Source of the DNA: Druceiella hillmani
Lineage: Eukaryota > Arthropoda > Insecta > Lepidoptera > Hepialidae
Assembly (NCBI GenBank): GCA_039881145.1
Contig: JAYKKI010000062.1
Location: 379,501 to 443,500 of the forward strand
Reading direction: 5' to 3'
DNA length: 64,000 nt
Shown here: in pieces, positions 11,361 through 24,000 of the stretch
Layout: each line of letters begins with the position of its first letter
How positions within the stretch are numbered: the first letter of the stretch is position 1
The notes under the pieces: model-generated
Database searches by the model: none
Seen by the model: the letters and a program-made list of their open reading frames with translations, nothing else
What the model was told of the DNA's origin: nothing
Program-made: the position numbers and the translations under genes

Positions 11361-12960
11361 ATATTTATTTATTTACTTATAGTCAAAATTACAAATTACT
11401 TCAAAGCACTGAGCACGTGTGTGTACTAATATTTTAGCAGTTGACAGTTTAAGTAAGAACTTAATAATTAATAAAAGAGGAAAATACAAAGGTAGGTATA
11501 AAACATAAACCTAAATACTTTTGGAAGGTGGACTACTAAGAATCCCTATAATTGCATTCCTAAAACGGTAAAGAAAGCAGAAAAATACCCAGATTCACAA
11601 AATAGCGTTGATAAAGGTGAGCGTTGCAGAATATTTGTACGCGTTATAGGCAAGTGGAAACAAATTATGAAGTCGTCCTCCCACGTGACACTCAGGAGTA
11701 TAAAGCATTATGAAAGCCAAAATTACTGGGCTATCAACATACTTATTTAATAAAAAAAATATCCAACAAAAAACAACCACTTTCGTAGTGTATGTGACCA
11801 TGTCCATTATAAAATTTGAGGAAAAAATAAGGATAGTACCCGCATTTTTATATAAAAATCCATTCAATTTTTTATATAAAATCATAACATTTTTTCCAAC
11901 ATGAGTAAATAAGTTATTTTACGCGGAGGCCAGAAGACTACATTGTTTTTCTTAGAGGGGATGCATGGCGGGCGGGAATACGTCATCGGCGGGTGCATTG
12001 CGCATATTAAAGTATAGCTTGTTGTTCAAGTTCCTTGAAATACTGAGTCGATATAAATTTTAAACAGCTTACAATCCGAATGCTTTTCTACTCCCGAAAA
12101 TAGTTAATATGATGAATAGGAGGTTAACAAGGAGACCTAACAACTGAGACAAACTCATTAATCATAATGGGGACCAAAATAGAGCGTAAATTATTTGCTG
12201 ACTCCGCAATAAGTAAGCAAAATAGTATAAGGCGGTGATTTGAAAGTATTGGGTTCGAACCCAAAAATAATTTGCGAAAAATTTTGTTAGAGGGGAAGAT
12301 ATATCAATTTCCAATAATTTCATTAAAAGAATATCATATTTGAATCAGTCGTAAGCTTTTTTAAAATAAAAGTAAACCACATCTATCTGCCGTCCACCAT
12401 CTAACTTGGTACCTTCATAATCCACGAAATTAATAAGAATAATGATCATAAACTGCTTAATAAAGGAACCGTATCGGCAACAGATGCGGCGATTTAAAAC
12501 AATTTGAAATTAAATATAGATAACACGGTAACATACCCAAAATTATTTATATCAAACCTGAAACCTGATTTAAGATTAGGTATCACCTGCGAAATGTTCC
12601 AAATGGAAGGATAAATTTCGGAATTTAAAGAAAGATTTATTATAAATGTGACAGGCTTAATGAAGATGTCGGAGCAGGCCTTGATTAGTTGAGAGGGTAG
12701 GCTATAAAGACCGGGTTCCATTTTGGCAGGAGTCGCTTCAATATACGCACAACTTCAGAATCGTCCACCCTTACGATATGCGACAGAGATGTGCCGCCCT
12801 TACTAGTGATTTACGTCGTTTTCCAAAAGTAAAAAAAATATCAGTTCATTGTTTAAAAATACTTTTTGAAAATATTTCCAAAATCGATTACCTCGGCCGC
12901 ACCAGAGTCCGTAATCCCATCGTTCTTAATAGCCACGTCTTTATCTGAGTGTTCGCATCA
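11361..12960 (-). pseudogene. Jockey-like non-LTR retrotransposon, 5'-truncated relic (minus strand)
   Basis: From 12940 downward the minus strand carries non-LTR motifs in order. GITDSGAAEVIDFGNIF marks the segment just before the polymerase core. ATPAKMEPGLYSLPSQLIK follows, then NLKSG...DINNFG...TVLSIF...KLF (12494-12721), and motif A as GRQIDVVYFYFKKAYD near 12345-12400. Further on come DILLMKLLEIDISSPL and ANYFWVRTQY, then a degenerate motif C region as DCKLFKIY near 12060-12080. The first catalytic Asp of motif A is Tyr, and the ADD of motif C is lost. The span between motif C and a possible C-terminal block (11595-11700) is too short, suggesting an internal deletion. It ends at 11361-11382 in a TAAATAAATAAATA-type tail, the expected 3' end. 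Confidence 0.85.
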
Positions 12961-13061
12961 TATGTACACTCAAAACATTTTCGAATCAAACTTCAAATCG
13001 TTTTATATATTCCGTACGTAGATATTATGCAAACCACCTCTTGTCACGTTTGACAAAATAT

Positions 13062-13071
13062 GGGGGGGGGG
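13062..13071. repeat. homopolymer G(10) run
   Basis: Ten consecutive G in an otherwise A+T-rich context, just left of the recognisable start of duplication copy A. A run of this kind is prone to slippage and sequencing error. Confidence 0.9.
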
Positions 13072-13119
13072 TTATGCTAAGGCTATGTTCGAATTCCCTT
13101 ACTTTCATCCGATCCACTA

Positions 13120-15505
13120 GTAAATTCGTAAATTCTTTACGTCTTGGGTAACAATACGCAAATGATCTGCTTTTGAATACTGCTGATAAGACAATTACGA
13201 TTTTCGAAACTACTTTAAAAAAATAATAAAAATAAAAATAAGGACACGGCTTATTAAACTAAGTAAGTGGATAAATTCTTACCATTCAAGAGTGCAGGGA
13301 TGATCTGCACTAAAGACAGAATAACCGCTAACTGTATCTATTCATTATAACTTTCTTGATCCATATTATATTTTTTAAGCGAAGCTTTTTAACGGACATT
13401 TGGGGAGCTGACAGAACAAGTGAAATGTCGTGAATATAGCGGTGAATTGCTCCTCATTGGCTGGTTAGTACGTATAGTTGCCTATATGAGCGAGCGAGTT
13501 GAAGTAAAAGAGAGACAAAATTCAATAATTAGCGCGTATCGCTGCCATTTATGATATCCAAAAAACGTTACGGTGTAAGTACCATAGCTGTTTGTATTTT
13601 TTGTTGCAAAGTAACACAATTATTCTAATTAAATCTAACCTAAACATTGTTAATTATGCATGTTTTTACTGAACTGGACGGTGCGCGAATCTAGAGCAAA
13701 GTTGTTAATATTCAGAATGTTTCCAGAGTTGTGACCTTAACCTTGTAACTGCGGAACACGCGACGACGAATATGCCAGATCGATATGAATTGCACAGTTG
13801 CTGATGCCATATTCACATATGATATTTTCATAGTTTTTCACAGATTGGGAGTCTTTTTAAATATTTAATGGTACATACTTTAGTTTAAAGTCTTTTTGAT
13901 TTAAAATTTATATCAAAATTTAGTTCCTATGTGCACGTATACTATTATGTACATATGTGTATATCCTAAATGTATAATTTAATGGTAACGAGCCACGGTC
14001 CAAAAACCAATGAACTAATTTTAATAAAACTTTGCAGATTTATGCATCAGAGACTTAATCAACGTCGATAATAGAAATCTTCAGCTAACTGTACATGATT
14101 CACCACAAGACGTTATTTATTTAATTTTTAATTATTGTTTTTGGTTTAAATTGAATATATTAACGGATGTATATTGGAAACTGCAGCATGATCAATGTAT
14201 ATCAGATTTTCCATCAGACAAGTGCTCGGTATCCTCTCGTTCAGAGGAAGAAATGTCAGGAAATTTGTAATATGTATAATATTTAACTGAATCCGACTAA
14301 AAGAAAACATGAAGCTAAAATAAGTATTAAAAAGTATCTGTTATAATATTTTTAGACGACTTCTTATTTCTAAATTTCCAAACGTAAATATTCCCTAAAT
14401 CTTAAGTATAATTAAATTTTGAAAAAAAGGCAAAAGTGACAAAATTACTAATTCTTATTCTTTTCATTACTAAATCCTTTAATTTTACCCTTAAAGCACT
14501 CAACCACATACTTTCACAATTACGTTTTATATGGAAAGTACGTTATATTTTACATGGAAATAATCTTGTACTTCTTGTCAGAGTATATCCTTCATTGATA
14601 ACTTAAAAGCAGTAGAATCTAATTTTACAATTCCACTTAAATACTTTTGATTTCACCTTTTAAAATTTAACAAAACATTTTCTATCCTCACCAATATTTA
14701 AAATTCAAAAGTGAGCTGGTAAGTTTTTAAGTTTATTTACGCTGCTAGTACTTAAACAATTTCTGGAAATTACTTACAAAGAATCCATGACATAGAGTAA
14801 AAATATAATAATACCTCCTTTATCCTAAATTAACATTTATATTATTTGATAATTAAATAAATCAATCTTTTAGAAGTAAGAGTATTAACACGAATATGCA
14901 TGAATTAAAACGTTAGGGCGACATGTCAGTCTAAGGCTACTGGGAACTACAGGGAACTTTTTTTTGTAATTTCATACCATACCTTTGATTGTATACTTAA
15001 TAAATTCTTTAGCAATTAACATTGCAAAGACCTAATTTAATTAAATATTTTTTTGTTAATTCAACACAATTTTAACATTTTCTTTGCTATCATAATGGTG
15101 GTACAGACGGGTTTTGCTTATTATTTTCTAAAATATTTTTGGAAAGAGAAAGTGGAAAAAATTCTAAGTAGAATTTATTGAATTCAAAATATGTTTTTAA
15201 ACTTTTGTCCCTCTGTCTATTTTTTCGAATATTATCCTGAAACTAATGAACCGATTAATATGAAATTTTCATGGAAATAATCCGTTATGTGCAAAATAAA
15301 AATTAGATTTAATTTATCTTTTTTATATAATTCCTAAATGACGTTTTTTCTGTCTGCCTTGTTTATCTATTTGTTTGTTTGATTAAGCATAACGTAAATA
15401 CCATTGAAATAATTTGACTTAAATGTTGGTAATATATAATTTGTGTATTAGAATCTAAACTTCTTCTCTTAAAATATTTCTTAACAAAACTGAAATCCAA
15501 TTACT
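13120..15505 (+). repeat. segmental duplication, copy A block 1
   Basis: Aligns in direct orientation with 47095-49930. Anchors: ACAATACGCAAAT..TGCTTTT (13149 / 47120), GACGGTGCGCG with the following CCAGA..TGTGACC (13676 / 48300), CAGATCGATATGAA (13775 / 48385), CACAATTACGTTTTA (14515 / 49011), and the closing TTTTTCGAAT with TTGTTTGATT (15219-15390 / 49698-49800). Many substitutions and small indels separate the copies, and copy B carries several hundred extra bases at 47400-48190. No open frame is conserved between copies, so the shared sequence looks non-coding. Confidence 0.8.
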
Positions 15506-16165
15506 AGTATACAGGCAAAAATATTGGCCATGAGGGGTTGAAACTTTTGAAATAGTTGAGGTTAAATATTGTTGAGAATACTAGAGCAAACTTCAATCTT
15601 AAATTAGGATAATTCTAACCTGTCCACATTTTTTTAATGCAGACTTTTTTCGATTGAATATAGAAGTTATTTTTATTCAATAAAGGGTATTTCTGATATA
15701 AAAGCTTTATTATTTAGAAAGACTTTTGCGCAGAAATAAAAAATATACGTAAGCATGTAATTACCCGATAAAAACTTCGCCTGTGGTTGCAAAACTTCGG
15801 GCAAGAACTAGTATTTCTGAAAATCATTATAAAACCAATAAAAGTATATTCCATAGCTTTCATTAATCTATACAAGTAAAAGCTCATTACAATCTGCATC
15901 ACTGTTCACGATCAACCTAGATTTTAGATTCGCTATATATCTCAAAGAAACGGTTACTACTAAATATTCTTTGGATTGGCCCAAACGATAATATAGTATG
16001 AGTGAGCAAATATTCAACCTAATTTTAAAGTAAACCTCCACATCTTTAAATGTAATATAACAGTCCTAGGAGTTGTGGAGAGTAGATTGATAGTCATTTA
16101 TATAGTAGATAGTTGTTTAGTTGCTATGTAAGGAAATTCGAAACGCTACTTGATATCTGTATATA
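15506..16165. other. A+T-rich spacer, no gene seen
   Basis: No duplication partner in copy B, no coding signature and no internal repeat larger than a few bases. Confidence 0.55.
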
Positions 16166-16336
16166 TTGAATATATTTGGCGTTAATTTTATACAAATTTT
16201 ACATAATTAAATGAAACGACGTGATGTAGTGTTATTTCTACTTTCTTTAAGTTCTTTACCACGACCTAGATTTCGTTGTATTACAATATCTTCAGGTGGA
16301 CTATTGGCAAAGATCTTTGCTAATAATAATCTTTGA
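16166..16336 (-). mobile_element. hammerhead-family repeat, copy 1
   Basis: Shares, in order, the family blocks TTGAATATATTTGGCGTTAA, TAATTAAATGAAAC(T/G)ACGTGATG, TTATTTCTACT, TTCTTTACCACGACCTAG and the hammerhead core (sense on the minus strand). It ends in a short palindrome, AGCAAAGATCTTTGC-like, at 16304-16325. That palindrome marks the junction where other copies are joined head to head, so this copy is one arm with its partner lost. Confidence 0.8.
16259..16299 (-). ncRNA. hammerhead ribozyme motif, copy 1 (weakened)
   Basis: On the minus strand: CCAC, CUGAAGA, U, AUUGU-AAU-ACAAC, GAAA, UC-UA-GG-U-C, GUGG. Relative to the 27-kb copies, stem III keeps pairing through a U-G wobble, and stem I and the GUC cleavage triplet are intact. 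The pair at the base of stem II is broken (A opposite C). It is recognisable but likely less active. Confidence 0.7.
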
Positions 16337-19300
16337 TTCTGTGTCTATTTTAACACCACTGAATATAAATAGTTTTAGCTTTAAAAATAAAAAAGGACAC
16401 TTAGATCACCCAATGCCTCCCATTGTCTTTCATAGAAGCGAAATACGAATATATTTCCTGCCTGGACATCGACTCTTAAAAGCGTTGTAAAGTTATTAAA
16501 AAAATTGTCAACACCTTCTTTCATAGTAAATTGTAGATATATTTAACTTTGTCTTCCGTACTTTCTTTTCGGACAACTTCTTTATTGCTAATCATTCACG
16601 AAAAACGATTTTAGCAACCTGGTAAACTAAATAGTGATAGGACAATTTTTAACCGAAGATTACGTAAACGTTTTTAAGTATCCTATAATATTCATATTGT
16701 ACACAAAAAATTGAGGTTAAAGGGGTTCAAGTTACTACTAAAAGCTTTTAATTCCTATTTATTATCAAAAGTTTTTTGAATACTCAATTTTTTGGCTAAT
16801 AAATAAATAATTTTTTTAAACTTGAGCTTAAGCTTGCCCTTTCATACATCATAAGGCTGGTCACGCAATATTGAAATAATTAGTCCTTTATGAACTTAAA
16901 AATAATAATTACAAGCCCAACAATAAAATGAGGTAAATGTTTATAGGACTTTACATTATACATTTTTGAGAAAATATCTTCTTTTGTCCTCAAAAATATT
17001 TACGGATAGTAGATGCATCGATTCGTTGTAATTAAATTTTATGGTCAATAAAATATTCAATAAATGTAAACCTAAAGTTCTAATTGTGCCTTGTACATTT
17101 CTCTGACAACGCTTTGCAAGAACTTTGCTATGTTAATCTCACTAAATTTTACGGCTTATTGCATATCCTTAAAAGACTTCAATGAAAATTTAGTGAAAAA
17201 TGTAAGGAAATTAATTTATTTATTGACAATCTATACAATAATAACAGGAAGAAACCATGGAAATTGAATTGCTTAAAGTTGGTCCATTAAATTACCAAAA
17301 ATTAATTCAGTTTTAAAGAATATAACAAATGAATTCATTTTAGAACTCCATTAACATCTTCATTGTAAACATTTATTGGTAATAAATCACCTTAACTACC
17401 AATTACCATGTACGGGTCGTTGTCATATTGAAAATATAGTGTAATGCGATATGGGTCTGTACATTAGCACAGTCTTCCGATGTTTTCCGCGACTTTTATG
17501 AATTTCGCATATTACAAATTTAAAGATTTTTTTTGTGATATTCGGTCATGCAAATACGTAATACATTAATCTATGCTATTAAACAACATAAATGTCTAAA
17601 TGTAAATCTAGGTGAGAACTGTGCGAGTGTTAAGTAATTATTAAGTTTTTATTAATGAAATTGGATATCGGTATATTTAATTTGAGTAATAAAATTATTT
17701 GCTATGTGTACTTGCCACATTTATAACTATAACAGGAAATATATAAATTAAAATATATATTAGAACTCATTTATTTTCGAAACATATTCTCAACATTCTT
17801 TTTCAGCTTAAAGTAGACTTATCTCCCAGATGTTATACCTGAGCACAATAACTTAAGGCAATCACTTGAAATATAAGTTTTTCTTCTCGTTTATAAAACA
17901 TCGTTGTAATTAACAATAATTACGGATAACTTAATTTAACATTGTATTAAAATTTTTTCTATTAATATTAATTATAAATTTAGTTGGATTACACAATAAT
18001 GCCAGACAACATTTATTACGACGACATTACCATTCAAAATATATTTATTGTCTTAACAAAGCTATTGTAACAAAACAATAAAAATGCATATAGTTGTGAT
18101 GATTATTCTTATATGTAATAATATATGAATAATTTTATGTAAATATCGTTGCTGCTTTGAAATTTCCTTGCTTCAACTTAAAGTTATAGTAAATTTAATT
18201 TTCAATATAATTTAAAATTAATAAACAGTAGTATATATTTAATTAATTATAAGTTATATTCTGTTATATACACAGTTTAGAGGTGAAGCAACTGAAATAT
18301 AAATACAATATTAAACCCCTATTGCAATCGAAAATACCAGCATTCAATGTGTTTCTAATTCCAGCTAGTTTTTCTATAAATTTCAGCAAACACGAACTAA
18401 CCATTTTTATCTAAGTTTAAATTACACTAAAAAATTTACCCACCCTCGTTTTTTTTGTAAATATCTAATTCTGCGAAGATATTTTGTTTCGTATATGGCT
18501 TAAGCATGGTGTTAAGAAAATCAATTTTCCTCAATTATATTTCAAAAAGACGACAGCTGATTAGAGAGGAAATTAAATAAAACAAATTACGTTAAAAAAT
18601 AAATAACTTTCAAAATAAAAAAAGAGAAATTACGATATAAAATGAATTATTGTATTTTTTGTAATTAAACCATATATATTTTTTTAAATATTTGCAAGAA
18701 TATCTGGAAAGTTCAAATGATTCTGTCGCATCAAAATTTTAATTGCCTTTTTTGATCAAATTTTCGTCTCCGAGAAATGGATAGCAACCACATGCAGACA
18801 CTTTTTTCCTATGTGATCTAAGGGCAATACCAATATACATTATTAACACAATCGCATAATTTTTATACACAAAGAAATATAATAAAAGGATTCCAGTCAG
18901 CGATTTATCTTATTCTAAGAAGCCACATTTCTATTATATTTTCATCTCCAAGTATCGCGGAAACCGCATGTTTCAGTTCACTTTTGTGTGATGTTTATGT
19001 TTCAGTTCACTTTTCAGAAAATTCTAAGAGGAATATCTGATATATTTGATTGAGCACCATCGCTTTTTAATGTACTGCAATGAAAATTACGTTAGAAAAA
19101 TTGTATATTAGAAAACTCCGAACATATTAATATAGGTGGATGAACATTTTATCATTTATTTTTCGTGTCTTTTTTATCGAATTAATATCTTACAAGCGGT
19201 AAAAATTTTATGTTGAAAGTTAAGACAATAAATAAAAATTTGAGTTTCCACAATAATGCTTCATAAATATTATTATAAAACAAGTAGTAGTAGTAAGACT

Positions 19301-19671
19301 TATTGTGAATTAATTACATTGTCGAAATATTTTTTTCTTAATTACTTTGTGTAACACTCATTTAATAAATTATGCCATCTTATATTTTCAAGTGTTAACT
19401 GTAATTAATATATTGAAATAATTAAAAATTTTGCAAGAAATCAAAATTATAAAACTGTAAAAATTAATTTTCTAATCATAAAATTTAATTCCGTCAAAAT
19501 AGGGTTAAAATATATAGATATAATATTATAATTATACACCATAGATGTATAAATTTTCAGAATAATTACGACTCATTAAAAAGAAAGTTTCTCGGTAATA
19601 TAAACTTAAAAAATAAAGCATATTATTGTCACTAGAAACACAAATTTAAGACGCGCTAAAACAATGGCTAG
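16337..19671. other. A+T-rich desert, no gene seen
   Basis: The stretch holds only short frames and simple A/T runs. A doubled ATGTTTCAGTTCACTTTT occurs at about 18968-19014. No coding, RNA-gene or transposon signature was recognised. Confidence 0.55.
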
Positions 19672-19675
19672 TATA

Positions 19676-19721
<46 letters not shown>

Positions 19722-19791
19722 ATATATATATATACATGTACATATATATATGTATATGTGTATACATATATATATATATATATATATATAA
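19672..19791. repeat. (TA)n microsatellite with TG interruptions
   Basis: About 120 bp of TA repeats with scattered GTG and CATGTACA interruptions, the longest and most imperfect tract in the window. Both minus-strand frames across it encode only Tyr/Ile/His repeats. Confidence 0.95.
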
Positions 19792-20980
19792 TAAAAATAT
19801 AAATCAAATTGAAATCCTGTAAACCTAGAAATGTTATAACGTCTATCAAAAATCGCATTTTCACATTTGGCATACAATTTTTGTCAATCAAATGCATGTC
19901 AAGTTATAAATATAAACTGCTAAAAAGTACGGAATATCAAAGACTTCGAATCACATTTATTTTGACGTGAAGGGCACATATCGCTCCGAAATACACAGGT
20001 CTTACTTTTCTTTTGAATAGAGAAATATTAAGCTGAATTAAAGTGTCAAATTTCTAAGTCACGATTCTCTATCTAATTTTCCTAACAACTTCGTTCGATC
20101 AAACTAATATATAGTGAATCCATTTAATTTCTTTGTTATATAGTAAACCAATATTCTTATATAGTTAAAAGAAATGTTAAAAAATGCAAACATTATCTAT
20201 AGTAAAATTTCCATTACACAATCTAATAAAATTGCCAAAACTTTGATAAATACACAATGCATTTAAGAAAAGCAATGAATTTTCACAATTAATAAAGACA
20301 TCACTTGTACAGTTCCTTGATTCATTTCAAATGTTTTCAGTTATAAATCTTTGTGAAAAATTATTGTTTATATCATCTGTAATTATACCAAACTGTATTC
20401 CCTAACTATATTATAAACCACTTTTTACGTAGCCTTAATACGTGTTACCTCTTACTTTGTTTTCGATATGTATAGTAAATTAATTTTAAACAGGGCCATT
20501 GATAGTTGAAAGTTTTAAGACAAATCTTCATTATTGTGTTACTGTATAAATAGCTCTTTAAGAAATATAGACCAGTACGGCTATGTGTTTTGAAATAAAT
20601 TTTTAGATGTAAAAAAGAAATATTCATAAAAAAAACTTTATATAGTTGCGCTCGTCTTTAGTATACTTTAGTTGTGGACAAAGGTAAACTAGTGGATCTT
20701 TTACACAAAAATCCCCAGATTTACGATTTCATAAGTCAAAATTATTATTTTGACTACCTTTATTGATTACCTGATTTACATCCATATTGCTACAGGATGC
20801 AAGAGAATCACACGTCTTGAAATTTTACTGACAGTCAACCAACTTGCAGAAAATGCTACACACAATTATGGTGCTGTAACGGAAAGGCGTAATAATAACA
20901 ATTTAAAAAAGCATAAGATTTAATTGCAAGCTTTGAACATATCTATATATCATTACAATATTAATTCCAAACATATTATA
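19792..20980. other. A+T-rich desert, no gene seen
   Basis: Nothing recognisable on either strand. The minus-strand 60-codon frame at 20445-20627 has no domain. Confidence 0.55.
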
Positions 20981-21052
20981 ATTAAGGTAATACGAATGTA
21001 TTTTAGATAAATTTTGATAAATTTATCTAAAATACATTCGTATTACTTTAAT
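20981..21052. repeat. near-perfect 72-nt hairpin
   Basis: Arms 20981-21014 and 21019-21052 are reverse complements except for one G/A difference, with a TGAT loop. The arm reads ATTAAGGTAATACGAATGTA then TTTTAGATAAAT. Such clean pairing is unusual in a decayed background. It could be a recent short inverted duplication, a tiny MITE, or a small-RNA precursor; no flanking evidence decides. Confidence 0.9.
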
Positions 21053-24000
21053 AAATGGTAAAAAAGCAAAAATTTAGCTGCAAAATAATATTGACATAAT
21101 TAAAAACCAACAGTAAAATTTTATAAACATTTAAAGTATTTTCTGGAAGCCAAAATGGGCACATTTTTCCTCTTTTCTTATACAAAGTTATTTACAAAAA
21201 TATTTTCTTGGGACGATGACTTTTTTGATGGTTGGATTTTAAATACCCTACAAGAACAATCAACAAATCCAATAAGTGACCAGTTTGTTAGAAAGACTTG
21301 CGTAAATTTGTCAAGAAAATACATAAAATTATAACAGCGTAAACCAAATAATAATTGTAGGAATGATTAGATTATTCTTAAGAAAATTATGAAAAAGTAA
21401 ATTAACTAGCAGTGTTTAATTGAGATTAATTATAAAAAATTTGGTAAAAAATAGCATATTTCATTATTCTTTTTAAAAAATACACATTTTATTCGTCTTC
21501 TTTCACATCTGCACTCTTGTATATACAATCTTTTTTCTGTAATTTTTAAACTTTTATCCAAATGCAGGTGTGCTGCAGTGCGATTGAAAAAAAAATAGGG
21601 TTTAATTCATCAATTTATTTATACAAATATACGCGTAGTTAATATAAGTATAAACCGTATTGATAATATGATAACTTTCCGAATCGATGCTCACAACACT
21701 TAATGCCAGACACCATTGGTCAGACGAACGCTCAGTACAAAGTAAAATTTTAATCGTTTCTTCATTAAACGCTATTCAGATCAATGCATTTTATGTCTTT
21801 GTGAATCTTGATTCTTATACAAAACGACATTTGTTGCATAAATAAAACTAAAATACTTTCATTGTAATCTGTTTTAAACACAACTTTTCCTAGTCTTGTT
21901 ATTTTAGCACGAATTCTACTTATTACAGAGGGAACTACATTTACATGGATATTTTACCCTGCAATACAATTTTACGCTTTGTCGGGTAATATTCATAACT
22001 TATAGCATGTAAGCAGTCAATACTTTATAAAAAAAATTAATTAAAACCCTGCCCAGACTACAAAATTTTACGTGTTTTTGACTTTAAAACAATATTTAAA
22101 ATTAACACCGAGTGCGGAAAGGCAATTGCTCTCATCTCAGCAAACATTTCTATTGAATTATTTTAAACTTCAATTACTTGGTCAAAAACAGATATAGCAT
22201 CGTAATCTGGCTCTGAAAAAGAGATATAGCACCGCTGTTTTGATCCGACAAATACGTGGCACTAGAATGTTGTGAATTACACACCCACAAAATAAACCGT
22301 TTTTGAAGAGTTATTTTATTAATTTCGAATACAGTATATATTCGAAATTTCGGTTTTGTTGCTAGCACCATTACGGTGTGTTCAGTGTATGTAATGTAAG
22401 TTGCGAATGAAAGAGGATATTAAACATAACTCGTGAAAATTTTTTGAACAACACTCATCATATTATAAAAAGAGTAGAAAATAAATAAATTTTGAAAACC
22501 ATGAGAAATCTATTTGCCATAGTTTCTGTTCTACAAAGAAAGTACTTCCTTTATGGTAATACCCATTTCAATACTATCTCCGAAAATTTGCCTAAAACTC
22601 GAAATACATTTCTAGCAAATACCGTAGATAGTATGATTACTTGTGACGATCGCTATACACTTTACTATGTTTAAACGTCTCGCAATAAAACAGTAAATAT
22701 TCCGTATTTATGAGCGCGTCATAGAAATCCCCAAAAAAACTTTTATTTACATTTTGCAGTTTTACACTTTAAATACTAACTCAAGATCTGCAACATACAC
22801 GATTGCAGTGTTGTAGCAATTCAGCAATTAATTAATGGATTATTTTGAATTAATTTAACACAGACATTTCTTTATTTATAAACAATCATAACAACTATCC
22901 TTTTATAATTCACCATTAGATAACAATGTATATTTCATTTCTAATTAAATATAATAATATGTTCATACTTATATATTACTATTGTTATGGCGTCATTACT
23001 TTCTATCAAACTTCAGGAAAGTTTGAAAGTCTAGAAATATTTAATACGATACAACTGGCCGCTGGTGAATAGTGAGTGCAATTAATATTTAATAAATAAG
23101 TGTGTTTTATTGAAGCCATGTATCAATATGGAAAAAGTATTGCAAATTGCAAAGCGTGATCGACAGAGATTAAGTAAACATTTATTCGGTACTAAATAAA
23201 TAATAATTATGTTAGGTCCATAACCCCAAAACCGTTTTTCATGGAAAATCGTAGTTGTTTAAATCTAATAATTACAGTATAATATGCAAAAAACTGAGCT
23301 CTTCTATTTTGAAACCGTCATCGATAGCTTGATTGTTTCAAATTTACCCTTTAATTAATAGAAGATTAATTTATCGAACCTTGCTTAGTACTTACATCGC
23401 AAACAGCACACATTTTTTCCTCTTAAGCCAGAGGTCATATTTAAATAATTATCTCGATCGAGCATATTACAAAACGTCAATCGTCATAACATTTGCTGCA
23501 TATTTCTTCTTCCAAACCCTTGCCAGGGATGACTAATATTTAATTTTTTACGAGACTGTAATTAGTTGGATTTTTAATGTGGAAGTCATATCACAAATTG
23601 ATATATGTGGATTTAATATCTAAGCAAGATGTGCCCTTCAAAGGGTTGATGTCTAAAACATTGGTAAATCAAATTTTGATTTCGATTAAAGCAATAAGAA
23701 TATTTATTAACTTCTGATACAATTATTTCAATAATAGGAAATATGGTGGTTAAAAATTAATATTATTAAAAGACATTAAATGTGGGATGAGGAAGTCAGC
23801 TTCCTTGCTATATCATTTTCATTAGGATGATTAATGATAACACTATTATTATCCGTGTCACTATAACCACTTTATTTTGACAAAAATGCTGTAAACTTAG
23901 CCACTTCGAATAAAATTGTTTGCTACCCTCATATTCGTAATCATATTTTAAATTTACTTCCCTTAACTATACCATATAAAAATTTTAAAATAACCTATAG

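Noticed and set aside
12217..12290. GGGTTCGAACCC resembling a tRNA B box with possible pairing arms
   Set aside because: No cloverleaf can be drawn, and on the minus strand the same bases encode part of the reverse transcriptase relic (ANYFWVRTQY).
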